64,000 nucleotides of DNA from Bacteroidia bacterium. Lineage in GTDB: Bacteria; Bacteroidota; Bacteroidia; J057. Under the pieces are notes generated by a model. The model was not told the origin of the DNA, made no database searches, and saw nothing but the letters and a program-made list of their open reading frames with translations. Where the stretch lies: positions 5,146,001-5,210,000 of the forward strand of contig JAWPMV010000001.1 of assembly GCA_033391075.1 (NCBI GenBank), in the 5' to 3' direction. Both the position numbers and the translations under genes were made by a program. This document shows positions 44,034 through 53,101 of the stretch, piece by piece (the first letter of the stretch is position 1; each line of letters starts with the position of its first letter).

Positions 44034-46247
44034 ATGAAGATTTACTCCCTCCTCCTTCTACTATCTCTTTGGAGCTTACATAGCTTTGCTCAAGAAGTAA
44101 ATATGATCCAGCCGGATTCCATCAAAAAGGAATTGGAAGCCCTGGAGGTTGAGGAAACAATCAAGGTGGATGGAAAATTGAGCGAAGCTGCCTGGCAAAA
44201 GGTCAAGGCTTCTCCTCGCTTTACGCAGGTCGATCCTTATCAGGGGGCAGCTCCCAATTTCGAAACCAAAATCAAAGTCCTATATAATCAAAAATACCTT
44301 TACCTCGGTGTCATTTGTTTGGACAGTTTGGGGAAAGACGCCCTTCGAGCGACAGACTTCAAGCGGGATTTCAACTTTCGAACCCATGACCTCATTACGC
44401 TATGTTTTGACGGCTTTAATGACGAAAGAAATGCCATGTCTATAGCCGTCAATCCCTACGGAGTACAGCGGGATTATCTTTCCTTTGATGCCCTCTACTT
44501 TGACATCGAATGGGACGGACTTTGGCGAACTCGTACCACGCGTACAGATTCGGGCTGGGTGGCAGAGATAGCCATTCCCTGGAAAACCCTGCGCTATCCT
44601 AAAACGGATGCAAAGACCCAGGATTGGGGCTTTCAACTCTACAGAAACCGAAGACTGACAAATGAAATTACGGCCTTCTCCGAATTTCCCCGTGCATTTG
44701 GCGCAGCTCGCATGGACTACGCCGGTAAAATCACCCAATTGCAGCCTCCGCCTCCCAGCCCCAATATTCAAGTCAAGCCCTATATGCTCACAGCCTTCAA
44801 CCAATACAAGGGTCCCGATCCCGACAGAGCTGCAGAGAATACCGATTTCAAAGTTGGGGGTGAACTAAAATGGGCCATTACTCCTAAAGATGTACTGGAC
44901 CTGACCGTCAATACAGATTTTGCCCAGGCCGATGTAGATCGACAAGTCAACAATACTTCTCGCTTTTCCGTCTTTTTTCCGGAAAGGCGTCAATTCTTTT
45001 TGGAGAATGCCTCCCTCTTTGGGATCAATGTAGGTCCCAGTACAGGAGGTTCCGGGGAAGCACTCCGTATTCAACCCTTCTTCAGTAGGCGAATTGGCCT
45101 GAACGATGATGGAAGTCCGATTCCCATTGACTTTGGCGGACGCTTTGTCCATCGCTCCTCCAGCCAGAACTATGGCGGCATGATGATCAGACAGCGAGCA
45201 AGTGGCAATAGTCCCATGACAGATTTTCTGATCGGCCGTTTCTCGCAAAACCTCGGCAAGCAAAGCCGCATCGGAGGCTTAGGAACCGTTAAGCACAATG
45301 CGAATAATACCAATGTCTCTGGCACCCTCGACGCCTTCATTCGCCTGGATAAATCCCATTCCATCAATACCCTGCTCAGTTATGCAGGAACCAACAATGG
45401 AGGCAGACAAGGCTTTGCCGGAATTGCCCAATACCTCTACTCCACCAACAAATGGCAAGGCTGGTTGACACAATCGGTAATCAGCCAGAACTATAATCCA
45501 GAACTGGGCTTCATTTCACGTAGCAATGTCATCAGCACTACGCCGGGCATCGTTCGTTTTTTTCGAGGCGAAAAACTTCCCTTTAAAAAATGGCTACGAG
45601 CCTATGAACCCAGTGTAAACGCCCAGTTTTATCATGAAGCTTCTACAGGTTTGTTGGTAGAAAGGCAATTTCGCTTTTGGCCCCTTTACCTCAACTTTCA
45701 AGGAGGAGGTTACCTGGGGTATGGCCTCATAGCTCAATATCAGCGATTGACCAATTCATTCAATCCCCTCGGAATAAATATCAGTGAAGGGGAATACGAT
45801 TTCCTGAATCAGAGTCTTTTTTTCGGCTCGGATGGATCAAAAAAATTGAGCGTAAACGGTGGCCTGAACTGGGGAGAATACTTTGACGGGAAACTTCAAA
45901 CCCTCAATCTCAACCTCCGCTTTGCCCCCATTCCTCATATCAGCCTGGGAACTCGATTCAATAGAAACCGCTTCCAAAATGTAGGGCAGGCACAAATTAC
46001 GCGAACCATTGATCTATATGGGCTGGAAGGTCGCTTTGCAATAAATCCGCGTTTACAACTCTCGGCCTTCTTCCAGCACAATTCCAGCAATGACCTATAC
46101 AATGTCAACATCCGATTCTCCTGGGAATACCAACCTTTGTCCTTTATCTACATTGTCTATAATCGACAGGACTTTCAGCTAGACGTGATTGACAGGCAAT
46201 TGGAGAATCAGGTCATTGGCAAAATCAGTTTATTGCGCCAATTTTAA
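44034..46247 (+). CDS. DUF5916 outer-membrane protein with CBM9-like domain
   Basis: A 737-residue exported protein with signal peptide (MKIYSLLLLLSLWSLHSFAQ). Residues about 35-235 form a family-9 carbohydrate-binding-like domain (IKVDGKLSEAAWQ ... WVAEIAIPWKTLRYP). The remainder is DUF5916, a probable outer-membrane beta barrel with the conserved FFPERRQFFLENASLFG segment. This architecture is common in Bacteroidota; the ligand is not known. Its start site is 70 bases after the preceding gene. Confidence 0.9.
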   Translation: MKIYSLLLLLSLWSLHSFAQEVNMIQPDSIKKELEALEVEETIKVDGKLSEAAWQKVKASPRFTQVDPYQGAAPNFETKIKVLYNQKYLYLGVICLDSLGKDALRATDFKRDFNFRTHDLITLCFDGFNDERNAMSIAVNPYGVQRDYLSFDALYFDIEWDGLWRTRTTRTDSGWVAEIAIPWKTLRYPKTDAKTQDWGFQLYRNRRLTNEITAFSEFPRAFGAARMDYAGKITQLQPPPPSPNIQVKPYMLTAFNQYKGPDPDRAAENTDFKVGGELKWAITPKDVLDLTVNTDFAQADVDRQVNNTSRFSVFFPERRQFFLENASLFGINVGPSTGGSGEALRIQPFFSRRIGLNDDGSPIPIDFGGRFVHRSSSQNYGGMMIRQRASGNSPMTDFLIGRFSQNLGKQSRIGGLGTVKHNANNTNVSGTLDAFIRLDKSHSINTLLSYAGTNNGGRQGFAGIAQYLYSTNKWQGWLTQSVISQNYNPELGFISRSNVISTTPGIVRFFRGEKLPFKKWLRAYEPSVNAQFYHEASTGLLVERQFRFWPLYLNFQGGGYLGYGLIAQYQRLTNSFNPLGINISEGEYDFLNQSLFFGSDGSKKLSVNGGLNWGEYFDGKLQTLNLNLRFAPIPHISLGTRFNRNRFQNVGQAQITRTIDLYGLEGRFAINPRLQLSAFFQHNSSNDLYNVNIRFSWEYQPLSFIYIVYNRQDFQLDVIDRQLENQVIGKISLLRQF

Positions 46248-46258
46248 TAGAAAAAGCT

Positions 46259-46759
46259 ATGGCATTCCATTTTCGACAAGCCGGTAGTTCTGATAGTGAG
46301 GCTTTGCGGAAACTTGCGATAAGTTCCTATGGACAATTTAAAGAAGTCCTGTCCGAAAAAAACTGGACCATCTTGAATAAGAATTTGAAGGAAGAGGATT
46401 CTTATTTACACATGCTAAAGATCGCAAGCTGTTTTGTATGTGAGTATGAAGACAAAATCATCGGTGTAGCTTATCTGGTGCCAAGTGGAAATCCTACCGA
46501 AATATTCGATTCCCGTTGGTGCTACATCCGGATGGTAGGGGTAGATCCGAGTTTTAGAGGAAATGGCATCGCCCGTAAACTCACGGAAATGTGCATAGCC
46601 TATGCAAAGCAGTCAAAAGAAAAAATCATTGCCCTGCACACCTCCGAATTCATGGATGCAGCCCGACACCTCTACGAAAGCCTGGGCTTTGAGAGAATTA
46701 AGGAACTCGATCCTATTTTCGGCAAAAGGTACTGGCTTTATCAGTTGAAATTAGCTTGA
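46259..46759 (+). CDS. GNAT N-acetyltransferase
   Basis: A 166-residue GNAT-fold enzyme. The CoA-binding motif reads VGVDPSFRGNGIARKLTEMCI and is followed by the IALHTSEFMDAARHLYESLGF segment. Substrate unknown. It starts 11 bases after the DUF5916 gene and 7 bases before a TPR gene. Confidence 0.9.
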   Translation: MAFHFRQAGSSDSEALRKLAISSYGQFKEVLSEKNWTILNKNLKEEDSYLHMLKIASCFVCEYEDKIIGVAYLVPSGNPTEIFDSRWCYIRMVGVDPSFRGNGIARKLTEMCIAYAKQSKEKIIALHTSEFMDAARHLYESLGFERIKELDPIFGKRYWLYQLKLA

Positions 46760-46766
46760 TTGAAAA

Positions 46767-47669
46767 ATGAAAAAAATACTCATACTTATCCTTTCATTGA
46801 TAAGCTATTTTAATACTTTCGCACAAGAAGGGAATACCTTTTTCACCTGGAAACAATATTCAGAAAAATGGGAAGAAGAACTGCTTGAAGCATATGATTT
46901 CTATAAAAAAATCGAAGCAAATGAATTTCCAGAATATGCGCTTGGGCACATAATTTTCATTTTCAATAGTGATACAAAAGAGAAGCTAGAGAAACTCTCC
47001 ACGAGATTATCGGAATTCAATTGTTCATCTTTGGAGATTTCGGAAGGTTATACTTCTGGCTTTAAATTAAGTGGGCAGACCGAAAGATTCCCGATAACCA
47101 AAGACAATGTCATATTTTGGCATCTAGCATTTTATAAAGAAGGCTATGCATTTGATTCAGAGCTTGCGCATTATGGAATATCTACCAAAAAAGAAAAGCT
47201 TGAATTTCTGAACTACTCCGCAGATAAAGAAAAAGCCTATTACCAGAAAGCCGTTGAAGCATATAAAGAAGGGAACTTATTTGGGGCCATTGTAAATTGG
47301 AATAATAGCCTGAAAGTAAACCAGAAAGATTACTTTTCTTATTACGATCTCGGATATGCAAAAAATGAATTGGGTATGTTCAAAGATGCTATGAAGGACT
47401 TTGATAAATCCATTGAAATAAATCCAAAATACTACAGTGCAATTGTTGCAAGAGGGACATTAAGTGATGAGAACAAAGAATATGATATAGCTATCACCTA
47501 TTATAACAGAGCAGTAGCATTAGAACCGACGAACCCTCAGGCATATTTTAATAAAGGGAATACGTATTTTAATAAAAATGATCGAAAAGAAGCTTGCTTG
47601 CTTTGGAACAAGGCAAAAGAGTTAGGTGCGAAATATGCAGCAGAAAGAATAAAGGAAGTGTGCAATTAG
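46767..47669 (+). CDS. Exported TPR protein
   Basis: A 300-residue protein with a signal peptide (MKKILILILSLISYFNTFA). Residues 30-150 have no recognised family; residues 155-295 hold three or four TPR units (SYYDLGYAKNELGMFKDAMKDFDKSIEINPKYYSA). Probably periplasmic. Confidence 0.78.
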   Translation: MKKILILILSLISYFNTFAQEGNTFFTWKQYSEKWEEELLEAYDFYKKIEANEFPEYALGHIIFIFNSDTKEKLEKLSTRLSEFNCSSLEISEGYTSGFKLSGQTERFPITKDNVIFWHLAFYKEGYAFDSELAHYGISTKKEKLEFLNYSADKEKAYYQKAVEAYKEGNLFGAIVNWNNSLKVNQKDYFSYYDLGYAKNELGMFKDAMKDFDKSIEINPKYYSAIVARGTLSDENKEYDIAITYYNRAVALEPTNPQAYFNKGNTYFNKNDRKEACLLWNKAKELGAKYAAERIKEVCN

Positions 47670-47705
47670 AGATAAACCTATCCGAATCCAAGTCCCAGTA
47701 GAATT

Positions 47706-48407
47706 ATGGGAGAAAAAGAAAAGTCAAGACTTTCGAGATTGACAGCCATTCTCACCCAGCTGCAATCCAAAAGAATTGTGACGGCCAAATACCTGGCTGA
47801 CAAACACGATGTGAGTATAAGAACCATTTACCGCGACATAAGAACCCTGGAATTATCCGGCATCCCCATCGTAACAGAAGAAGGGAAAGGCTATTCTATC
47901 ATGGAGGGCTACCACCTTCCTCCTGTGGTATTTAGCGAAGATGAAGCCAATGCCCTGATTACCGTTGAACAGCTGCTTTTAAAAAACAAAGATCAATCCC
48001 TGACCGAAAACGTAAGCAGCGCCATTGAAAAGATAAAGGCCATTCTCCGCTACTCGCAAAAAGGAAATGCAGATTTGCTGGCCGAACGGATTTACTTTGG
48101 GGGAAATAATAAAGAAGAAAAGTCCAGCAACAACCTCATGCAGATTCAGTCTGCCATCATTCACTTTCAGCTCCTAAAGATTGACTACCTTTCTTCAGAC
48201 CAAAAACGGAGCAGTCGCCTCATCGAACCCTTTGCCGTCTACAGCATCCATGGGAATTTTCTCCTGATCGCTTTTTGTCGCCTGAGGAATGACTTCAGAG
48301 CTTTCCGTATCGATTTTATCGAAAAACTCATTCCCCAGAATGAGCATTTCGAGCCCCATAATATGACGATACGGGAGTATTTTGAAAAATATGTAAAAGA
48401 CAATTAG
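47706..48407 (+). CDS. HTH-WYL (YafY/PafC-type) regulator
   Basis: A 233-residue regulator. The N-terminal winged helix (residues 10-70: RLTAILTQLQSKRIVTAKYLADKHDVSIRTIYRDIRTLE) is joined to a WYL domain (residues 140-215). WYL domains sense small ligands or nucleic acid. Paired repeats before the next gene suggest local control of it. Confidence 0.92.
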   Translation: MGEKEKSRLSRLTAILTQLQSKRIVTAKYLADKHDVSIRTIYRDIRTLELSGIPIVTEEGKGYSIMEGYHLPPVVFSEDEANALITVEQLLLKNKDQSLTENVSSAIEKIKAILRYSQKGNADLLAERIYFGGNNKEEKSSNNLMQIQSAIIHFQLLKIDYLSSDQKRSSRLIEPFAVYSIHGNFLLIAFCRLRNDFRAFRIDFIEKLIPQNEHFEPHNMTIREYFEKYVKDN

Positions 48408-48410
48408 CAC

Positions 48411-48448
48411 CCCTGACATACCTCTGACACAAGTCCCATTTACCTTTG
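48411..48448 (+). promoter_or_regulatory. Promoter and direct-repeat operator before the DUF4345 gene
   Basis: CTGACATACC and CTCTGACAC give two CTGACA words 11 bases apart (48413-48418 and 48424-48429), about one helical turn. TACCTTTG (48441-48448) is a good -7 element. The site lies directly after the WYL regulator and is its likely target. Confidence 0.5.
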
Positions 48449-48476
48449 TTTCATCATCATTTAACAACAAAGAAAA

Positions 48477-48863
48477 ATGGAAATTTTCAGCATCATTATT
48501 CTCGCATTATCCGGTCTCCTACTCGTTTTCGTCGGAGCTATGAGATTGAGCAATCCGATTCAAACCTACGCCAAAAATTCCGGTATAAAACTGGATCAAG
48601 ACGTGGACTTACTAAACGAAATAAGAGGTGTGAGTGCTCTTCAGTTATGTGCAGGCCTCATCGCATGGACGGGGATTTTCTTCCCACCATTCAGAACTAC
48701 CTCCTTTGCAGTGGCCGCGCTGGTTTTTGTCGGTTTTCTCATGGGAAGATTGATAAGCATAAGCGCTGATGGCAAGCCTAATAAACAAATCATGCAAGGC
48801 ATCATCTTCGAATTGGTGCTGGGTGCGGCAAATATTTTTGGGTTGATTAGTTCCCTTTCTTAG
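48477..48863 (+). CDS. DUF4345-family membrane protein
   Basis: A 128-residue protein with four membrane helices and the family segment LLNEIRGVSALQLCAGL. Function unknown. It follows the WYL regulator with a short promoter region and is probably its target. Confidence 0.85.
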   Translation: MEIFSIIILALSGLLLVFVGAMRLSNPIQTYAKNSGIKLDQDVDLLNEIRGVSALQLCAGLIAWTGIFFPPFRTTSFAVAALVFVGFLMGRLISISADGKPNKQIMQGIIFELVLGAANIFGLISSLS

Positions 48864-48945
48864 GAAGGGGATTAATCAGCTACCAGCTCAGGCGCTTTGT
48901 GAATTTTGGAGAAAAGGATAATTTCGTCAACAAATTCACTAGCCT

Positions 48946-49791
48946 ATGAGATTCATTTTCGGCTTTTTATTCCTGACATTTCTCCTGAGTTGTGAGCAAA
49001 TCGAAGTAGACGATTTAGGGGGAAATTTTGACCTCAGTCTGATGTCTTTCAACCTCCGCTACGATGAACCCGCAGATGGAGAAAATCAGTGGAGCAATCG
49101 AAAAGAAGCCTGTCTGGATATGCTAAATGAAATTCGACCCCATGTATTTGGGGTCCAGGAAGCACTCCAGAATCAAGTTGATTTCCTACATGACAATTTG
49201 CCTGCTTACGACTTTGTTGGCGTGGGAAGAGACGATGGAGAAAGTTCGGGCGAATACAGTGCGATTTTCTACTCCCGGGATCACTTTGAATTGGCAGAGA
49301 ATGGCAATTTCTGGCTGAGCGAAAGTCCGGAATCTCCTTCTTTGGGCTGGGATGCAAATAATATCAGAATTGTCAGCTGGGCAAAGCTGAACGATCTTCA
49401 AAAGAATCGGGCTATTTATGTATTCAATACTCATTTCGACCATAAAGGAAAAATCGCACAGGAAAAATCCAGCGAACTCCTCATTCAGAAAATACAAGAG
49501 ATTGCTGAAGCCGATGCATCCATCTTCATCACCGGAGACTTTAATATGCTCATCGGCAACGAACGCTTAGCTGCCATTACAGAGGCATACTTCAGTGCCC
49601 AACGTTTTGCAGAAAGCAGCGACAATCACGATTCATTTAACGCATTCGGAAGGTGGTATTTGAATCGAAACATTGATTTCATCTTTTTCCAGCATGCAGA
49701 AGCCATTTCCTACCACACAATTGTGAAAGATTATGGCGTCCCCTTCATTTCCGATCACTACCCCATCTTTTCCCGCTTCAATTACCGATAA
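48946..49791 (+). CDS. Endonuclease/exonuclease/phosphatase-family lipoprotein
   Basis: A 281-residue protein with a lipobox (LLSC, Cys16) and an EEP fold: MSFNLRYD (metal-binding Asn), GVQEAL (Glu), FNTHFDHKG, ITGDFNM (Asp, Asn) and SDHYPI (Asp-His). All catalytic residues are present. In Bacteroidota such lipoproteins are probable phosphodiesterases acting on sugars, lipids or nucleic acids outside the cell. It is followed after 3 bases by a PagL-like gene. Confidence 0.9.
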   Translation: MRFIFGFLFLTFLLSCEQIEVDDLGGNFDLSLMSFNLRYDEPADGENQWSNRKEACLDMLNEIRPHVFGVQEALQNQVDFLHDNLPAYDFVGVGRDDGESSGEYSAIFYSRDHFELAENGNFWLSESPESPSLGWDANNIRIVSWAKLNDLQKNRAIYVFNTHFDHKGKIAQEKSSELLIQKIQEIAEADASIFITGDFNMLIGNERLAAITEAYFSAQRFAESSDNHDSFNAFGRWYLNRNIDFIFFQHAEAISYHTIVKDYGVPFISDHYPIFSRFNYR

Positions 49792-49794
49792 GTT

Positions 49795-50478
49795 ATGAAA
49801 CGCTTCACCTTTATATGCTTGTTGGTAATCCAGCTTTGTGATCTTTCCGCTCAGAGCAAAAAATCCTGGCCTCATATCCCGGGTTTTGATCCAGCACTAC
49901 CCACCACCCTAAATAGCAAAGAAAGCTTCATAGGTGTATCAGCCCTCGCAATCATTTCATTTGCTTTGGAGGAATTTGTCTTTCAAAAACATGAGACCGT
50001 CAGTTATTATTCGGCTCGGCTAGCTATGAATAATGAATATGCCTTTGGGCTGAAAAATGTCTGGCAGCAGAATTTGGGGGTTGAGTACCGACTGGCTAGC
50101 TGGTTTTCTGTTTCTGCAGACTTCAATTTGCAAGAATGGTCAGATCAAACACCGCTCATAGAGAATCGAGAAAAGTTTGGAATCGGAATGGGGCTCATGA
50201 CTTATTATCGTTGGTACCTATTGGGCAAAAAACGCATCAGCCCATTTATAGAATACGGGAGCGGCCTCTTTTGGGGCTTCAAAGAATTCCCCTACAACGG
50301 TACAAAATTCAGTATCAATCATTCCACCCAGCTCGGCCTTGAATACAGCCTGCAAAACGAAAACAAACTCCGGCTCAGCTATGGCCATTTCCACCAATCC
50401 AATTACAATTGGTTGGCTTCTAATCCCGCTTATGATGCCTACGGATTCAGCATCGCTTATGCCTGGAAGTTAAAATAA
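49795..50478 (+). CDS. PagL-like lipid A deacylase (outer-membrane barrel)
   Basis: A 227-residue exported protein (signal ending SAQ) predicted to form an eight-stranded barrel. Near the C-terminus the segment INHSTQLGLEYSLQNENKLRLSYGHFHQSN carries the His-x-Ser-type catalytic signature of PagL/acyloxyacyl-hydrolase proteins, which remove acyl chains from lipid A. The 3' end overlaps the CPBP gene by 9 bases. Moderately sure. Confidence 0.65.
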   Translation: MKRFTFICLLVIQLCDLSAQSKKSWPHIPGFDPALPTTLNSKESFIGVSALAIISFALEEFVFQKHETVSYYSARLAMNNEYAFGLKNVWQQNLGVEYRLASWFSVSADFNLQEWSDQTPLIENREKFGIGMGLMTYYRWYLLGKKRISPFIEYGSGLFWGFKEFPYNGTKFSINHSTQLGLEYSLQNENKLRLSYGHFHQSNYNWLASNPAYDAYGFSIAYAWKLK

Positions 50479-51228
50479 GACATCCGTAGCAGGGAGAAAG
50501 GAAATTGAAACTGCGATCAGATTGGTGGCCATATGAAAGAGCAGCGGATACTGAAAGCCAAAGGAAACCCGTGTGTAACCCGAAATAATCCCACTCATCA
50601 ATTGAGGCAAAGTTATTAGCGGGAGAAAGAGGAGATTCATGGTATTCAATTCATAGCTAAAAATGTGAATCCAGGCGAAGGAAAGACAGGAGATATAATA
50701 AATCCAGGCAAAATTTTTCTCCCAAAAACGACTCAGAAATTCTTTGATCTGAGCAAACTGCAAAATCGCATAAAGCAGAACAACTAGCCCCAAAGCAACA
50801 GAAATCCGAATAATAAAACTCTCGTCCACCGCACTGATTTTTGTCTGATAAACCGCCTTTGTCAAGAGGTAATAGCAGAATACTCCCGAAGAAAGGGCAA
50901 AGTATATGGGTTTAAATTTCAGAGAAAGTCGAAAGGCAATTTCTTCAACGGTCGGCAGAATGATAACGGCTACCAGAATGAGGATCATAGGAGTAAATCT
51001 CTCCGCCATACTGGCCTTAGTCAGGTTCTCAGGATCATGAATCAATCCGATCAAGACTGAAACAGGGATCAGAAATGCCAATTTCAGGATGAATAAACCT
51101 ATCGTATCATAAACTTTCTGGCGGGTAGATTTCTCGACATGTTCAAGATCCTGGGGCTTTCTAATAAAGTCGACAATGTCCTTAAATAGGGACCTATAGT
51201 AGCGCGGTTTTATCAGTGGGTAATCCAT
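50470..51228 (-). CDS. CPBP-family intramembrane metalloprotease
   Basis: A 252-residue membrane protein with about seven helices. The EExxxR motif is EEIAFR, the first His is in FAWIHIFSY and the second motif is LLFHMATNL, as in CAAX/bacteriocin-processing (CPBP) proteases. Members cleave prenylated or anti-sigma-type membrane proteins; the substrate here is unknown. Ends tail-to-tail with the PagL-like gene. Confidence 0.88.
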   Translation of the reverse strand: MDYPLIKPRYYRSLFKDIVDFIRKPQDLEHVEKSTRQKVYDTIGLFILKLAFLIPVSVLIGLIHDPENLTKASMAERFTPMILILVAVIILPTVEEIAFRLSLKFKPIYFALSSGVFCYYLLTKAVYQTKISAVDESFIIRISVALGLVVLLYAILQFAQIKEFLSRFWEKNFAWIYYISCLSFAWIHIFSYELNTMNLLFLPLITLPQLMSGIISGYTRVSFGFQYPLLFHMATNLIAVSISFLPATDVLF

Positions 51229-51352
51229 ATCCTTTTCTGGGCTTATTATAGAAGAGAGGGAAATGGATGAAAAAGACGGAAAGCTTTCCTAAATATTTTT
51301 AAGAAAAAGAGAACACAACTGAACCTAAGCATAAATTCTTCGTTCTGTTAAT

Positions 51353-51368
51353 TACCGAACGATCGGTA
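51353..51368. promoter_or_regulatory. TetR-type palindrome before the DUF1348 gene
   Basis: TACCGA-ACGA-TCGGTA (51353-51368) is a perfect inverted repeat of the type bound by TetR-family repressors, 5-14 bases before the ATG. No TetR gene adjoins it, so control would be in trans. Confidence 0.6.
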
Positions 51369-51372
51369 TAAA

Positions 51373-51792
51373 ATGATTATTATGGAAAAGAAACATCCCT
51401 TACCCCCTTTCACCGAAAAAACAGCTAGACAAAAAGTGCAAATGGCCGAAGATGCCTGGAACAGCAAAGATCCTGTGAAAGTTTCCCTCGCCTATTCTCC
51501 CGACACTGAATGGCGCAATAGGAATCAGTTTATAAATGGAAGAAAAGAAGTTCAGGACTTCCTGCAGGACAAATGGAAGACAGAACTGGATTATAAGCTG
51601 AAAAAAGAATTGTGGCTGTATGGCGGAAACCGAATTGCTGTCCGTTTTGAATACGAATACCGCAATGAGGCCGGGCAATGGTTCCGAGCCTATGGAAATG
51701 AGAACTGGGAATTTGACGAAAATGGCTTGATGCAAAAACGCTACGCCAGCATCAATGACCTCGCTATTGAAGAATCGGAAAGAAAGTTATAA
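51373..51792 (+). CDS. DUF1348 (NTF2-like) protein
   Basis: A 139-residue NTF2-fold protein with the DUF1348 signature [24 protein letters not shown] and [32 protein letters not shown]. Activity unknown. ATG at 51382 (M4) is also a possible start. The palindrome at 51353 suggests TetR control. Confidence 0.9.
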   Translation: MIIMEKKHPLPPFTEKTARQKVQMAEDAWNSKDPVKVSLAYSPDTEWRNRNQFINGRKEVQDFLQDKWKTELDYKLKKELWLYGGNRIAVRFEYEYRNEAGQWFRAYGNENWEFDENGLMQKRYASINDLAIEESERKL

Positions 51793-51866
51793 GCTCAGAT
51801 GAAGGACGAGTCAAAGCAGGTTTGCAGCACATAGTACCTGCTTTTCGTTTACTGAGAAAAATCAAT

Positions 51867-52313
51867 ATGAAAACACTGACTCCCTTATTCGGCCTACTTT
51901 TGACTTTTCTTTTCTTTTTATTCAGCTGCGAAACAGAAGAACCGTCCGCATTAATTCCTGATTTAAGTGATTGCCACGCTAAGAAAAATTGGAAGTCAGA
52001 TGAGATTGAAGACGCACTTATTGGCGAATGGAATTGGGAGGATAGTTACTGTTATTCCAATCCGGAAGGTGAGGACGATGCAGGCCTAAGGATTAGATTC
52101 AATTCCGACAATTCGCTTGATCTGTTTGAAAATGGACAGTTAACTCAATCACTTAGTTGGCAAGTGCTAGATGAGGGAAATGAGACATTCAGATTAAATG
52201 TTAGTCCCAGCATTTTTCAGCTCGAAGGATATATTTTTCTTTGTGATGATCAAGTCAGCTTTAATAGCAGTTTTATTGATCTATGTGATACCTATTATAG
52301 GAGGAATAATTAA
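51867..52313 (+). CDS. Lipocalin-like lipoprotein
   Basis: From the ATG at 51867 the product has 148 residues and a lipobox (FLFSC, Cys19 or so). An earlier ATG at 51822 would put a non-hydrophobic stretch in front. The mature part (LIGEWNWEDSYCYSNP ... LRIRFNSDNSLDLFENGQLTQSLSWQV) resembles the small lipocalin-like domains common in Bacteroidota. Confidence 0.75.
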   Translation: MKTLTPLFGLLLTFLFFLFSCETEEPSALIPDLSDCHAKKNWKSDEIEDALIGEWNWEDSYCYSNPEGEDDAGLRIRFNSDNSLDLFENGQLTQSLSWQVLDEGNETFRLNVSPSIFQLEGYIFLCDDQVSFNSSFIDLCDTYYRRNN

Positions 52314-52460
52314 AAACCAGACCTTATCACCTTCCCAGCTATAAGAACTGTCATCACGGCCTCAACTCAAGAGCCGGGATCTCTCGCAGCTTCCGTTACA
52401 AATCGATAGAAAATGCCAGAATTCTCCCTAGCTTTATGGCGAAAGAATCCTGTATAAGGC
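52314..52460. other. Intergenic stretch without recognised element
   Basis: A 147-base gap before the Crp-like gene. No TAnnTTTG promoter or repeat is apparent. Confidence 0.4.
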
Positions 52461-53036
52461 ATGACAATAGAAGATATATTAGAAAGTATTAAGGAAAACT
52501 ATTCTCCTCTGAGTCCTGCATGCTTCAAAGAACTCATAGAAAACATTGAGATTAAGCAGCTCGAAAAGGGAACTACCCTTGTTAAAGAAGGTCAATACGC
52601 GGATAAGTCCTACTTCATCGTCCAGGGTTGTGCAAGGGCCTATTATTTACATGAAGGGAGAGATATATCTGATTGGTTTGCCTTTGAAGATGAATTCATC
52701 AGCGCCATTATCAGCTTTTTTACCGATCAACCCAGTCCGCATTACATTGAAGTCCTTCAGGACTCCATACTGATTGAAATATCAAGAGAGACGACTGATT
52801 ATCTTTCTGACAAATACCACGATTTTGAGCGACTGATTAAAGTTGTTGTAACCAAAACCATGCTAAGTCAAAGAGAAAGAATCTCCTCTATCCTTTTCCA
52901 TACAGCCGAAGAGAAATACGAGCAAATGCTGGCTATTCGTCCCGATATTGTCCAGCGAGTTCCCCTTATGCATATAGCTTCTTATCTGGGAATGACCCTG
53001 GAAACTTTGAGCAGAATCAGAAAACTAAAAAACTGA
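52461..53036 (+). CDS. Crp/Fnr-family regulator
   Basis: A 191-residue protein with an effector-binding barrel (LEKGTTLVKEGQYADKSYFIVQGCARAYYL) and a C-terminal helix-turn-helix (PLMHIASYLGMTLETLSRIRKLKN). It lacks the four Cys of oxygen-sensing FNR. A TTGAC-N4-ATCAA box directly after the gene lies in the promoter of the oxidoreductase that follows, which points to local activation. Confidence 0.9.
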   Translation: MTIEDILESIKENYSPLSPACFKELIENIEIKQLEKGTTLVKEGQYADKSYFIVQGCARAYYLHEGRDISDWFAFEDEFISAIISFFTDQPSPHYIEVLQDSILIEISRETTDYLSDKYHDFERLIKVVVTKTMLSQRERISSILFHTAEEKYEQMLAIRPDIVQRVPLMHIASYLGMTLETLSRIRKLKN

Positions 53037-53082
53037 ATTTGACCTGGATCAAATGAGAGTTCGCCTATTCTCCTGACCTTTG
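53037..53082 (+). promoter_or_regulatory. FNR/DNR-type box and promoter
   Basis: ATTTGAC-CTGG-ATCAAAT (53037-53054) fits the FNR-class consensus TTGAY-N4-RTCAA. GACCTTTG (53075-53082) is a near match to the -7 element. The box would be centred about 42 bases before the start site, the place expected for direct activation. Confidence 0.68.
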
Positions 53083-53101
53083 AAAAAAGAAGTAGAACAG
53101 G

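Noticed and set aside
44865-45263. Minus-strand frames inside the DUF5916 gene
   Set aside because: Shadow frames; the plus-strand protein is continuous and conserved.
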